The notes under the pieces were generated by a model. The model was not told the DNA's origin and ran no database searches. It saw nothing but the letters and a program-made list of their open reading frames with translations. This document shows, in pieces, positions 1 through 8,032 of a stretch of DNA of 64,000 nt. This DNA comes from an uncultured Chitinophagaceae bacterium (GTDB lineage Bacteria > Bacteroidota > Bacteroidia > Chitinophagales > Chitinophagaceae). The stretch lies in NCBI GenBank assembly GCA_937907395.1, contig CALCII010000001.1, forward strand, positions 1 through 64,000. Reading direction: 5' to 3'. Made by a program: the position numbers and the translations under genes. How positions within the stretch are numbered: position 1 is the stretch's first letter; every line of letters begins with the position of its first letter.

Positions 1-152
1 TCAATGAAGTACTTTTGCAAATGTATAGATGCGCCTCCCATATTGACGCAATGCGCCGTCCATTCCCTCAAAACTACAAAACTTTGTCTATCCATCCAAA
101 TATGAATCATTTTAGAGGAAAAAGAGCCGTTCATACTGTCACCAAACGCTTA
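1..152. other. Window edge, no gene recognised
   Basis: These 152 bases lie downstream of the YdeI-like gene. No ORF of useful length and no attC-like repeat like those further along was found. In the cassette model a closing site would be expected here or just beyond the edge. Confidence 0.5.
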
Positions 153-749
153 TTATGGGGCGTTTTTCTGTCCACGGAATTGTTTTGGCTTTAGGTGTTG
201 GTCGGCAAGCTCGACGATTTCAGCTATTCTTTTGAGTCTTGTTTCTTGTTTTTTTGCAAGTGTAAGCCATTGTAAAATATTTCGCTTGTCCGATCTGCTC
301 AAACTTACAAAGTATGTTTTTGCATGGGGTCTTTGTTCAAAAGCATCCTCTAAGTCAGGTGGGATTATCAAGGCTTCGGCTTCATCCAATATTGTCCAAG
401 AGCCATTTTGTTTTGCAATTTCGACAATGTCAAAACCAGCTTTTGTCATAAGACCTTGTTTTGTCAGGCGTTCAATTTTTTCTTTATTTACTTTCGACCA
501 AACACTCTTTGGTTTTCGTTTGCAGAAAAATTGCATAAACTTTTCATTGTCTATTGGCTTTGATTTGCTGTCTATCCAACCAAAGCACAATGCTTCGTCC
601 ACTGCATCGCTGTAAGATACAGTCGGAATATTTGTTTTCTTTTTGTAGTAGATTAACCAAATAGATTGTTGTGTGTCATGATTTTTAATTAGCCATTCAC
701 GCCATTCTTGTCGGTTTTTAGGATAAAATGTTTCTCTCTCTTTTTCCAT
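153..749 (-). CDS. YdeI/OmpD-associated family protein
   Basis: This 198-residue soluble protein has the layout of the YdeI/OmpD-associated family. The N-terminal half carries the family-like segments WREWLIKNH, SYSDAVDEALCFGWIDSK and FCKRKPKSVWSKVNKEKIERL. A helical C-terminal part around residues 130-190 contains LSRSDKRNILQWL. The biochemical role of the family is poorly known; some members are linked to bacteriocin or peptide tolerance. It has no signal peptide, so it is probably cytoplasmic. It is the last recognisable cargo of the minus-strand cassette-like array, and its start lies about 36 bp downstream of attC-like site A. No matching repeat is seen between its stop and the window edge. 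Family assignment is good; function is open. Confidence 0.8.
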   Translation of the reverse strand: MEKERETFYPKNRQEWREWLIKNHDTQQSIWLIYYKKKTNIPTVSYSDAVDEALCFGWIDSKSKPIDNEKFMQFFCKRKPKSVWSKVNKEKIERLTKQGLMTKAGFDIVEIAKQNGSWTILDEAEALIIPPDLEDAFEQRPHAKTYFVSLSRSDKRNILQWLTLAKKQETRLKRIAEIVELADQHLKPKQFRGQKNAP

Positions 750-784
750 TTTTATATTGTTAGTGTTGTTTGCCTACAATGGTA

Positions 785-912
785 GATAACGTTTTGCCGC
801 TTTGCGAAGGGCGGGAATTTCAGCACTAAACTTCATTAGATACACAAAGCTTGAATTTAGCACTTCACTGTCATAAAAGCACGCCCCTGCTTTTGCCAAA
901 CCGCTGTTAGTG
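785..912 (-). repeat. attC-like site A (128 bp imperfect inverted repeat)
   Basis: Read on the minus strand, the site opens with CACTAAC, then AGCGGTTTGGC, and closes with CGCAAAGCGGC, AAAAC, GTTATC. The inner arms pair (GCGGTTTGG against CGCAAAGCGG), the outer TAAC/GTTA core pairs, and the unpaired spacers between the two boxes are unequal (about 1 and 5 nt). Box order, spacer asymmetry and length match integron attC sites. The outer boxes do not fit the strict RYYYAAC/GTTRRRY consensus. It lies between the first propeller gene and the YdeI-like gene. Confidence 0.6.
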
Positions 913-918
913 GCTGCT

Positions 919-2007
919 CTATTTCTGTCCTTGTGAATGAACTTCATATTTCGTAAATGTCTTTCCGTTGAATTTGCAAAATGCTTCACCGTCTGTTACA
1001 TACCAAAGCTCATTTTTCTTGTCTTTGTATATTGTCCATATTGAGTTGCCGACAAGCCCGTTTTTGGTGGTATAATTTGTCAAATTAGCTCCATCATACT
1101 TCCATACTCCTGCATCAATAGTTCCAATCCAAAGATTTCCATTTTCGTCTTCGTTTATTGTCCAGGGGCGGGCTAATGTTCCTTCCTTTCCCTGAAGTTT
1201 TTTCAGGAAGTCACGATTAGCTAAACCTTTTTCGTCCGTAAAATTTATAAAACCTTTTCCATCGAATTTGAACAAACCTGCTCCATTATTACCTGCCCAA
1301 ATATTTCCAGATTTGTCCTGAAATAAAGTTCTTACAGCTGCTTTGTCTAATCCTTGCTCGGTAAAAAATGTAAAGGTATTTCCGTCATAACGACAAACGC
1401 CCTTTTCCTGAGTCCCAAACCAAACATTGCCTGCGTTGTCAGTTAGTGTGGAATAAACACTATATGGTCTGTTCATATCAGAGGGCGATGGTTTATATGT
1501 GTCGGGGTGAATGGTAAAACTTGTAAATGATTTACCATCATAAAAGCATAAACCGTTTAACTGCCCAAAAAAAAGTCCGCCTTTTGTATAGTTAAGTTTC
1601 CCTGATGGTGCATAGTTAATCTTGTCGGTATAGTTGGCAAACGAAACTCCGTTAAAACGACAAACGCCATCCCGTGTAGAGAACCATAAATCACCATTTA
1701 CATCTTCGTCAATTTTCCAAACAAAATTGCTTACCAAACCGTGCTTGTCGGTAATATGTGTCAGCGTTTTGCCGTCATAACGATACACTCCTTCGCCATT
1801 GCTTGCGAACCAGTAGTTATCGTTTTTGTCTTGATAGATACAGTCAATGTTTTTGCCTATTTCAGAAACGGTGTCGCCAATACTTACAGGTATTTTCTGT
1901 TCAGTTTTAATCTCTTTTGGCTTTTGATTTTGTCCGTTGCACGAACTAAACGCAATCAAAACGCTGAAAAGTACTGTCGTGTTTAAAATCGTTTGTATTA
2001 TTCTCAT
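919..2007 (-). CDS. Seven-repeat Reg_prop beta-propeller lipoprotein, copy 1
   Basis: A 362-residue exported lipoprotein. The start at 2007 is preferred over an upstream in-frame ATG at 2085 because it begins directly with a lipoprotein signal (MRIIQT...FSSC, lipid-bearing Cys23). The mature part holds seven copies of a two-component-regulator propeller motif of the form DxxGxxWxGTxxGVxxYDGxxFxxFT (for example DNAGNVWFGTQEKGVCRYDG), enough for one seven-bladed propeller. In hybrid two-component sensors such repeats form the periplasmic sensor, but this protein ends after the propeller with no membrane or kinase domain. It is probably a free-standing envelope protein of unknown ligand. The protein is identical to that at 3104-4192. 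Confidence 0.85.
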   Translation of the reverse strand: MRIIQTILNTTVLFSVLIAFSSCNGQNQKPKEIKTEQKIPVSIGDTVSEIGKNIDCIYQDKNDNYWFASNGEGVYRYDGKTLTHITDKHGLVSNFVWKIDEDVNGDLWFSTRDGVCRFNGVSFANYTDKINYAPSGKLNYTKGGLFFGQLNGLCFYDGKSFTSFTIHPDTYKPSPSDMNRPYSVYSTLTDNAGNVWFGTQEKGVCRYDGNTFTFFTEQGLDKAAVRTLFQDKSGNIWAGNNGAGLFKFDGKGFINFTDEKGLANRDFLKKLQGKEGTLARPWTINEDENGNLWIGTIDAGVWKYDGANLTNYTTKNGLVGNSIWTIYKDKKNELWYVTDGEAFCKFNGKTFTKYEVHSQGQK

Positions 2008-2059
2008 TTGTCCCTGTTTATTTTGTCGTTTGATGTTTGCAGATCGTCCAAGAGTTTCC

Positions 2060-2174
2060 GCTAACGGGCGGCGTATTTTTAGCACAAAAATTCAATAGAA
2101 TTACGGCTATTGAACCTTGCACAAATGTTTCATAGAAGCACTTCAGCCCCGCTTTTGGCAATATCTTGTTGGTG
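2060..2174 (-). repeat. attC-like site B (115 bp variant)
   Basis: On the minus strand it runs from TGCCACCAAC to CCCGTTAGCGG. The interior (AAGTGCTTC, then TTTGTGCTAAAAATACGCC) is nearly identical to site D. The inner arms pair less well than in sites A, C and E. The opening TGCCACCAAC is the exact reverse complement of GTTGGTGGCA, the sequence at which the same cassette begins at site C; this is the relation expected of an integron cassette cut from a circle. Confidence 0.5.
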
Positions 2175-2178
2175 GCAG

Positions 2179-2937
2179 TTATTTTTTTCGTTGTTCGATT
2201 CGTTTTAATGTTTCTAAATTCTTAATTTCTATTTTAGTTAAATAGTCTGATACATCTTTTTGAAAAGGTTTGTACCATTCTTTCTTTGTAAAATAAGTTT
2301 CTATCTCTCCACCTTTCTGAAAAAACATTCCATAATTTGCAAAAATAGTATTTCTTAAAATCTTCAATTCTTGCTTTGTCTTGCTTGCAAAATACTTTTC
2401 AGGTTTGATATCTAATGAAAGTTCATATCGTTCTTTACTATCAAAAAATGTGTCTATTGAATATGAATAAAAACCTACTTCAGCACTGTCTTTTTTATAA
2501 TTTATACCTTTAATTGGATCGCTGAATAAAAGTACAGATTTCCTTTTTGTTTTTCCATCTTTAAATTCTACAAACTGCCCACTAAAATTGCCAAAGTAAA
2601 ATTTATTTCCTACAATTCTTACGTTGTTAAATGTCTGGCACTTGTTTAACCAAGATTGATTTTTGAATCCAAGTTCTTCCGCCCAAATTCCATACCATAC
2701 TTGAATAATTAAACTGTCTTTGTATGGTATAAATATCAAATCCCATTCAGCTTCCGATTCTCCAAAATGGTAAACTCCAACATTTTTCTTGTACGACTGT
2801 TTTAAAATTGTAAAATTCTTTTTGTCAAATTTGTCACCTGTAATCTCATTGAAAATATTATTAGGAATTTGTCCAAATAAATTGTCAGTTATTAATATAA
2901 ATGCTATCAAAAGTAATTTGAAAAATGTCTTATTCAT
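2179..2937 (-). CDS. Secreted YARHG-domain protein
   Basis: A 252-residue exported protein. Residues 1-23 form a signal peptide (MNKTFF...NLFGQ). The C-terminal third (about 190-248) matches the YARHG domain: ILRNTIFANYGMFF, then YFTKKEWYKPF and a helical tail. The central part is beta-rich and not recognised. YARHG is a small extracellular domain of unknown function, often attached to envelope proteins. The gene sits alone between attC-like sites B and C, as a one-gene cassette. Assignment rests on the domain motif only. Confidence 0.75.
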   Translation of the reverse strand: MNKTFFKLLLIAFILITDNLFGQIPNNIFNEITGDKFDKKNFTILKQSYKKNVGVYHFGESEAEWDLIFIPYKDSLIIQVWYGIWAEELGFKNQSWLNKCQTFNNVRIVGNKFYFGNFSGQFVEFKDGKTKRKSVLLFSDPIKGINYKKDSAEVGFYSYSIDTFFDSKERYELSLDIKPEKYFASKTKQELKILRNTIFANYGMFFQKGGEIETYFTKKEWYKPFQKDVSDYLTKIEIKNLETLKRIEQRKK

Positions 2938-2968
2938 TTTTTATGTTTTCGTTTCTGTTTAAATTGCC

Positions 2969-3097
2969 ACCAACGTTTTGCGGCTTGGCGTTCGGGCGGG
3001 ATTTTTAGCACTAAACTTCATTAGGTGCACAAAATTTGAATTTAGTACTTCACTGTCATAAAAGCACGCCCCTGCTTTTGCCAAACCGCTGTTAGTG
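2969..3097 (-). repeat. attC-like site C (129 bp), best-formed arms
   Basis: On the minus strand GCCACTAAC pairs with GTTGGTGGC over nine positions (one G-T wobble). The inner GCGGTTTGGC pairs with GCCAAGCCGC over ten (one wobble). The spacers between the boxes are 1 nt on one side and 5 nt (AAAAC) on the other. This R-box, unpaired spacer, L-box layout is that of attC hairpins. The half nearest the propeller gene is identical to site A; the other half has diverged. Confidence 0.65.
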
Positions 3098-3103
3098 GCT
3101 GCT

Positions 3104-4192
3104 CTATTTCTGTCCTTGTGAATGAACTTCATATTTCGTAAATGTCTTTCCGTTGAATTTGCAAAATGCTTCACCGTCTGTTACATACCAAAGCTCATTT
3201 TTCTTGTCTTTGTATATTGTCCATATTGAGTTGCCGACAAGCCCGTTTTTGGTGGTATAATTTGTCAAATTAGCTCCATCATACTTCCATACTCCTGCAT
3301 CAATAGTTCCAATCCAAAGATTTCCATTTTCGTCTTCGTTTATTGTCCAGGGGCGGGCTAATGTTCCTTCCTTTCCCTGAAGTTTTTTCAGGAAGTCACG
3401 ATTAGCTAAACCTTTTTCGTCCGTAAAATTTATAAAACCTTTTCCATCGAATTTGAACAAACCTGCTCCATTATTACCTGCCCAAATATTTCCAGATTTG
3501 TCCTGAAATAAAGTTCTTACAGCTGCTTTGTCTAATCCTTGCTCGGTAAAAAATGTAAAGGTATTTCCGTCATAACGACAAACGCCCTTTTCCTGAGTCC
3601 CAAACCAAACATTGCCTGCGTTGTCAGTTAGTGTGGAATAAACACTATATGGTCTGTTCATATCAGAGGGCGATGGTTTATATGTGTCGGGGTGAATGGT
3701 AAAACTTGTAAATGATTTACCATCATAAAAGCATAAACCGTTTAACTGCCCAAAAAAAAGTCCGCCTTTTGTATAGTTAAGTTTCCCTGATGGTGCATAG
3801 TTAATCTTGTCGGTATAGTTGGCAAACGAAACTCCGTTAAAACGACAAACGCCATCCCGTGTAGAGAACCATAAATCACCATTTACATCTTCGTCAATTT
3901 TCCAAACAAAATTGCTTACCAAACCGTGCTTGTCGGTAATATGTGTCAGCGTTTTGCCGTCATAACGATACACTCCTTCGCCATTGCTTGCGAACCAGTA
4001 GTTATCGTTTTTGTCTTGATAGATACAGTCAATGTTTTTGCCTATTTCAGAAACGGTGTCGCCAATACTTACAGGTATTTTCTGTTCAGTTTTAATCTCT
4101 TTTGGCTTTTGATTTTGTCCGTTGCACGAACTAAACGCAATCAAAACGCTGAAAAGTACTGTCGTGTTTAAAATCGTTTGTATTATTCTCAT
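3104..4192 (-). CDS. Seven-repeat Reg_prop beta-propeller lipoprotein, copy 2
   Basis: The encoded 362-residue lipoprotein is identical to copy 1 from the ATG at 4192 to the stop: signal peptide with Cys23, then seven propeller repeats. The two start codons are 2185 bp apart. Identity continues past the gene in both directions and fades inside the flanking attC-like repeats, so the duplicated unit is the gene plus parts of its two repeats. Only a few differences lie just upstream of the start (around 4205-4220 compared with 2020-2035). Complete protein identity points to a recent duplication or ongoing gene conversion. Confidence 0.85.
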   Translation of the reverse strand: MRIIQTILNTTVLFSVLIAFSSCNGQNQKPKEIKTEQKIPVSIGDTVSEIGKNIDCIYQDKNDNYWFASNGEGVYRYDGKTLTHITDKHGLVSNFVWKIDEDVNGDLWFSTRDGVCRFNGVSFANYTDKINYAPSGKLNYTKGGLFFGQLNGLCFYDGKSFTSFTIHPDTYKPSPSDMNRPYSVYSTLTDNAGNVWFGTQEKGVCRYDGNTFTFFTEQGLDKAAVRTLFQDKSGNIWAGNNGAGLFKFDGKGFINFTDEKGLANRDFLKKLQGKEGTLARPWTINEDENGNLWIGTIDAGVWKYDGANLTNYTTKNGLVGNSIWTIYKDKKNELWYVTDGEAFCKFNGKTFTKYEVHSQGQK

Positions 4193-4244
4193 TTGTCCCT
4201 GTTTATTTTGTCGGTTGTTTTTTGCAGATCGTCCAAGAGTTTCC

Positions 4245-4359
4245 GCTAACGGGCAGCGTATTTTTAGCACAAAAATTCAATAGAATTACTGCTGTTAAAC
4301 CTTGCACAAATGTTTCATAGAAGCACTTCAGCCGTCATATTACCAAACCGCTGTTAGTG
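4245..4359 (-). repeat. attC-like site D (115 bp variant)
   Basis: On the minus strand it runs from GCCACTAACAGCGGTTTGG to GCTGCCCGTTAGCGG. It shares most of its interior with site B, differing mainly in the last 30 bp or so near the upstream cassette, where it instead resembles sites A and C. It is thus a mosaic of the two repeat subtypes. Arm pairing is imperfect. Confidence 0.5.
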
Positions 4360-4390
4360 GCTGTTTTTCTTTCTATCAGATTTAGTGTCG

Positions 4391-4891
4391 TCATTTTATT
4401 ATTAGTTCTATTGATGGTGCGTCAACTTGCAACGAACGTAATATTTGTTTGGCTCTTGTCTTATCGCTGATTTTACTTTTGTCAAACTCGTCCATAAGTC
4501 CACTAACAAATAATCTCTCATTGACTGTCATGCCGCCAAAACTTTGTGTCTTGTCCGAAGTTCCGATGTCAACCCAACGATTGTCAACCAACGTTTGAAA
4601 ATGTCCCCACTCTGGTTTGCCATTTTCTTTGCCTTTTACTCTTGTTGGCAAAATGAAGTCGTGCTGGCAATTGTCTATTGGGTCAGCAATTAAAATCCAA
4701 TTATTGCTGTCAATTTTGTATTCGGTTTTGCAAAAATCTTCGGCGTCTTCAACAGTGTTTTGAATATAGTCCGAAATTGAAGATGTGTCCTGCAAGCAGT
4801 CATAACCAAAAACATAAACACCGTCTGAACATTCATAAAGCATGACTTTTTTAACGCTGTCGTGTCCTGTCGTGAAAGCTATTTTTCTCAT
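4391..4891 (-). CDS. Hypothetical protein (166 aa)
   Basis: I do not recognise this family. The protein is soluble, has no signal peptide or membrane segment, and is mildly acidic. It starts MRKIAFTTGHDSVKK; the middle is rich in Asp/Asn and aromatics (NNWILIADPIDNC), and residues 125-160 look helical (DEFDKSKISDKTRAKQILRSL). It is the last of three minus-strand genes between attC-like sites E and D, 26 bp after the 79-residue gene. Position suggests a three-gene cassette, with this gene and the next perhaps acting together, but that is inference. Confidence 0.55.
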   Translation of the reverse strand: MRKIAFTTGHDSVKKVMLYECSDGVYVFGYDCLQDTSSISDYIQNTVEDAEDFCKTEYKIDSNNWILIADPIDNCQHDFILPTRVKGKENGKPEWGHFQTLVDNRWVDIGTSDKTQSFGGMTVNERLFVSGLMDEFDKSKISDKTRAKQILRSLQVDAPSIELIIK

Positions 4892-4917
4892 ATTGGCTTT
4901 TCCTGTTTGCAGTTAGC

Positions 4918-5157
4918 TCATTTTAAGTTGTCATAGTCAATAAAGTCCCAAGGTATTTCTTTTTTAAATGTTTGGATGCTTTCTTCAAGCAAGTCCAACG
5001 AAATATCTTGTTGATAAAGTGTAACTGTCCTTGTGCGTTTTGTGTCGTCACGGAATATTTCAATTACCAACTTGTCGTCACGATAAATTTCAACACCAAT
5101 ACCGTCTCTGTCACTAACATCACTAGCAATTATTACTCTGTCTTTAGGTAGTATCAT
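4918..5157 (-). CDS. Hypothetical small acidic protein (79 aa)
   Basis: No family recognised. It has an N-terminal beta-rich segment with repeated R-D-D turns (VEIYRDDKLVIEIFRDDTKRTR) followed by an acidic helical C-terminus (LDLLEESIQTFKKEIPWDF). It has no signal peptide. It lies 37 bp downstream of the lipoprotein gene and 26 bp upstream of the 166-residue gene, in the same orientation and the same cassette. Small acidic proteins beside a larger unknown partner are sometimes immunity or antitoxin proteins, but nothing in the sequence proves this. Confidence 0.55.
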   Translation of the reverse strand: MILPKDRVIIASDVSDRDGIGVEIYRDDKLVIEIFRDDTKRTRTVTLYQQDISLDLLEESIQTFKKEIPWDFIDYDNLK

Positions 5158-5194
5158 TTTTCTATTTATTTGTTATGCCGTTTTTCTCGCCTCG

Positions 5195-5719
5195 TCATTT
5201 GTCAATTGTTTTAGGTGGTATTGGATATTGAAAAGTTGTTTCAAAAGTCAAGCTGTCAGTAGCTTTTAAGTCTGTCCTTGATGCAATTTTTACAAACCAA
5301 TATAAAATATCTAAATCCTCTTTGGTCATTTTACCAGTATTTTCATTAAACCTTGTCCGATGCTTTCGGAAACCATCGTGAACGAAAAATTCAACGTCTG
5401 GATGGTCGGTCTTTCTGTATTTTGTAGTGTCAATTCCTTTAACAATAAACTTGTCAAAACGAACTTGAATACTGTCCCAAGTTGCTTTTGAAATTGTCCC
5501 TTTATAATAGCCATTTTTGTCAGCGAACTGTCCACCGTAAAATGTTGCGGTCAAATTACTTTCAACGCTAAAAACTTGAAATGGACATTCGCTTTCGCAA
5601 CCGTAACCTGAAAAAGCTACCGTTACTTTAGATATTCCTTTACTGTCAGGTCGTGTCTGTCCACAGGCTATAAAAGTCAGTAAGATTACAAATGGCAATA
5701 TGTTCGTTGTCGTCTTCAT
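5195..5719 (-). CDS. Lipoprotein resembling DUF6438
   Basis: A 174-residue exported lipoprotein with a signal peptide ending LLTFIACG (lipidated Cys19). The mature part begins ISKVTVAFSGYGCESECPFQVFSV and continues with a beta-rich region (TATFYGGQFADKNGYYKGTI). This resembles the DUF6438 pattern of a Cys-containing turn, CP, and a short beta motif. The two Cys residues of GCESEC may form a disulfide. Function unknown. The start codon lies about 10 bp after the GTTAGCGG core of attC-like site E, so it is the first gene of its cassette. Family assignment is from memory of the motif and is moderate. Confidence 0.6.
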   Translation of the reverse strand: MKTTTNILPFVILLTFIACGQTRPDSKGISKVTVAFSGYGCESECPFQVFSVESNLTATFYGGQFADKNGYYKGTISKATWDSIQVRFDKFIVKGIDTTKYRKTDHPDVEFFVHDGFRKHRTRFNENTGKMTKEDLDILYWFVKIASRTDLKATDSLTFETTFQYPIPPKTIDK

Positions 5720-5728
5720 ACGGTTACC

Positions 5729-5859
5729 GCTAACGTTTTGCCGCTTTGCGAAGAAGCGGGATTAGAAGCACAAAACTTTCAATAAGCACTAGAGTTTATT
5801 AGAATTCCAATGCTCAAATTTAGCACTTCTGCCCCCATTTTGCCAAACCGATGTTGTGC
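5729..5859 (-). repeat. attC-like site E (131 bp)
   Basis: On the minus strand it runs from GCACAAC, ATCGGTTTGGC to CGCAAAGCGGC, AAAAC, GTTAGCGG. The inner arms pair as in site A, with the same short/long spacer asymmetry. Its outer left box (GCACAAC) differs from the CACTAAC of the other sites. It closes the restriction-modification cassette and opens the cassette of the DUF6438-like lipoprotein. Confidence 0.6.
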
Positions 5860-5871
5860 GTTCGTGCTGTT

Positions 5872-6726
5872 TCACAGGTACGTCTCCAAAAATTTTATTG
5901 AGTCTTTCTTATCCTTAAAACTCGCTTCAATTCTGTCGCCAGTGTTGTATTTGATAATGATTTCGTATTTGCTTAACGGAAGTTTTGGCTTGTCCTCTGA
6001 ATACTTTTTCAGAAAGTCAATTGCTTCTGTTACGCTGTTTGAAATGTTCTCTTGTCCATGAAGTGGTAAAATGATAATTCGTTCAATGAAACGTGAAACT
6101 GAATCAGAAAGCGAACTAAGAAATTCGTCAACACCCTTTTTATTCAGTTTCAATAACTCTTTGGCAACATCTTCTTTATTGGGTAGTTTATTCCAACTCT
6201 CGATTTTCTTTCTGAAATCTGCTTCTGCCGTTTTCTCATCAAAGTCTGCATTGATTCCGAATTTTGCAAATGCTTTTACTACCGAATCATATGGAAAGTA
6301 AAGCACACCAAAACCGAGTGATTTCAATTGTGTCAATGCTCCTTCGGTAAACACACCTGCTAACACAACTCCAACAAACGGTGATGAACTTTTATATTTG
6401 GTTGCCAATGGCAAAACTGCACTTTGTATTTCTTGTGCTTTGTTTCTTGAATGTTTGGTGTAACGTCTCCAAGCAGATTCAATAAACGCAACAGGAATTC
6501 CTATTTTATTTTCTGTTCCGCCACGTTCAAGCACAAAGTCTAAATCGTGTTTGTTGTTGTTGGCATCAGTCCAAGAAACTTTCTTTCCTGAACGTGCTTT
6601 ACGTTCACCTTTCTTGTCAAGGTAAAGCTTATGCTTTCTTGCGAACTTCTGTAAATGTGGCTCCAATGCCAATTCTAAAAGGTCGCCAATTATCTGTCCG
6701 AATTTATGTGCTGGTGATTCTGCCAT
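5872..6726 (-). CDS. Putative restriction endonuclease partner of the adjacent methyltransferase
   Basis: A 284-residue soluble protein lying 3 bp downstream of a DNA methyltransferase. It fits a conserved group found beside such enzymes: N-terminal SPAHKFGQIIGDLLE, then HDLDFVLERGG (Asp61/Asp63) and VAFIESAWRRYTKHSRNKAQEI (Glu83). The D...ExAxRRxxK arrangement could be a PD-(D/E)XK-like nuclease core: acidic pair, a loop, then a Glu strand followed by basic residues. The rest is helical with a short beta end. I infer cleavage of unmethylated host or phage DNA from this motif and from the operon; the recognition site is unknown. It may instead be an accessory protein of the modification enzyme. 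Confidence 0.6.
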   Translation of the reverse strand: MAESPAHKFGQIIGDLLELALEPHLQKFARKHKLYLDKKGERKARSGKKVSWTDANNNKHDLDFVLERGGTENKIGIPVAFIESAWRRYTKHSRNKAQEIQSAVLPLATKYKSSSPFVGVVLAGVFTEGALTQLKSLGFGVLYFPYDSVVKAFAKFGINADFDEKTAEADFRKKIESWNKLPNKEDVAKELLKLNKKGVDEFLSSLSDSVSRFIERIIILPLHGQENISNSVTEAIDFLKKYSEDKPKLPLSKYEIIIKYNTGDRIEASFKDKKDSIKFLETYL

Positions 6727-6729
6727 TTC

Positions 6730-8031
6730 TTAACTATTTATCCAAAGTCTGCCTTCGTGTAAAGGAACTGTGTGTTTTCTATTTTTCCATTTAATATTTC
6801 TATCTCTCAATTTTTCAAAAGAGTAATCACTGAAACCTGCTGATATTGCTAATTCGCCAAGCCATTTGTCAACAGGAACATAAATTCCGTAAGGTGCTGA
6901 ATCGCCAACAACGAAACACATTTTGCAGTTTTCATTTGTTACTCGTCTTAAAGAATGAAAAACATCTGCAAGGTCGTTGAAGTATGCAGCTATCATTAAA
7001 TGATAATTCTTTTTACCACCATGTTTTAAGCGTTCTTCTTTAAGCGTTCCAAACACTTCTAAAAGTTCCGATTTAATTATGTCTAATCTCGGATTTTCCA
7101 AAATGCTGTCAATGCTGTCGCCAAGTCTTGAAACATGTTGTGTGCAAGCTCTCACCAAATGTTTTCTCACGTTGTCTTGTAAGTCAGCCCAACCGCTAAT
7201 GTCGCCCCAAAAAGTCATTTCAAGTCTTGTGGCATCTGCATAGTCGTAATTGTTGGCATAAGGTGGCGAAGTAATTACAAGGTCGCCCCAACCATCTGGA
7301 ATTGATTCAATGTTTCTTGCATCTTCATTTAAAATAATTGAATCAACTACATTTTGGAAACGATTTTGAGTTCGTTTCATATCCAAATACATTTCATTAA
7401 CTTTTGATTCAAAAGCCACAAAAGGGTCAATTACTTTTGACTTTGTTTTATTGGGCTGAATGTATTGCCATTGTGCCGTTCCAACGGGTGAAGTTGTTCT
7501 AAGAATGGCAGTAATGATAAACCAATTGAAGTTTTTAATTTCTTCATCTTGTTTGGTATCAAGCCAAGTTTGTTTAAGTGCTTCCAATTTCTGAATAGTT
7601 TCTAATGGATAGCAACTCATTATTAGTTTGGGAAATTCTGTTTGTGTTATCTTTTTGCCTTTAGCAATTTTCAATAATGTAAGTGCTTTCTCTTTAAATT
7701 TATCGGCAGGATAATTCCAATTTAGTTTTGCTTTTGCGATTCGATAAATATATGGATGTGCTTCAACTCCATAAGATTCAACACCTGCAAATTCGCTCTC
7801 AATCAGAACAGTTCCTGAACCTGCAAATGGATCAATAATTCTTGTTCGTCCATTGTTTATCTCTTCTCGGATAAGTTCGCTTACCCAAGCTGCTGAAAAC
7901 CCTGCGGTGTATCTATACCATTTGTGAATTGGCATTTTCATGTTGTCGGCAAAAGTGGCGGTGTAATCCTGCTCAACTTTTACTTCGTTAGGGAATAAGT
8001 CTAGTTCCAGATTTTGTACTTTATAGGTCAT
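6730..8031 (-). CDS. DNA methyltransferase (N4-cytosine or N6-adenine) of a restriction-modification set
   Basis: A 433-residue S-adenosylmethionine-dependent DNA methyltransferase. The cofactor motif DPFAGSGTVLIE is at residues 67-78, and the catalytic motif TSPPYANNYDYA at 254-265. The SPPY form of the catalytic motif is typical of N4-cytosine enzymes, though some N6-adenine enzymes share it. The 180 residues between the motifs may hold the target-recognition part. It presumably protects host DNA from the nuclease encoded 3 bp downstream. Its ATG lies 1 nt after the stop of the upstream regulator gene, so the three genes form one transcript. The set fits the cargo of a mobile cassette, although three genes is large for one. 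Confidence 0.85.
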   Translation of the reverse strand: MTYKVQNLELDLFPNEVKVEQDYTATFADNMKMPIHKWYRYTAGFSAAWVSELIREEINNGRTRIIDPFAGSGTVLIESEFAGVESYGVEAHPYIYRIAKAKLNWNYPADKFKEKALTLLKIAKGKKITQTEFPKLIMSCYPLETIQKLEALKQTWLDTKQDEEIKNFNWFIITAILRTTSPVGTAQWQYIQPNKTKSKVIDPFVAFESKVNEMYLDMKRTQNRFQNVVDSIILNEDARNIESIPDGWGDLVITSPPYANNYDYADATRLEMTFWGDISGWADLQDNVRKHLVRACTQHVSRLGDSIDSILENPRLDIIKSELLEVFGTLKEERLKHGGKKNYHLMIAAYFNDLADVFHSLRRVTNENCKMCFVVGDSAPYGIYVPVDKWLGELAISAGFSDYSFEKLRDRNIKWKNRKHTVPLHEGRLWINS

Positions 8032-8032
8032 T

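Noticed and set aside
774..989. 71-residue ORF running through attC-like site A (and its twin at 2959-3174 through site C)
   Set aside because: It overlaps the 3' end of the propeller gene in another frame and owes its length to the repeat sequence. The two copies diverge at the end where the repeats diverge, with no sign of coding constraint.
785..5859. Calling the repeats classical integron attC sites outright
   Set aside because: The outer boxes fail the RYYYAAC/GTTRRRY consensus, sites B and D have weak inner arms, and no integrase is seen, so they are called attC-like only.
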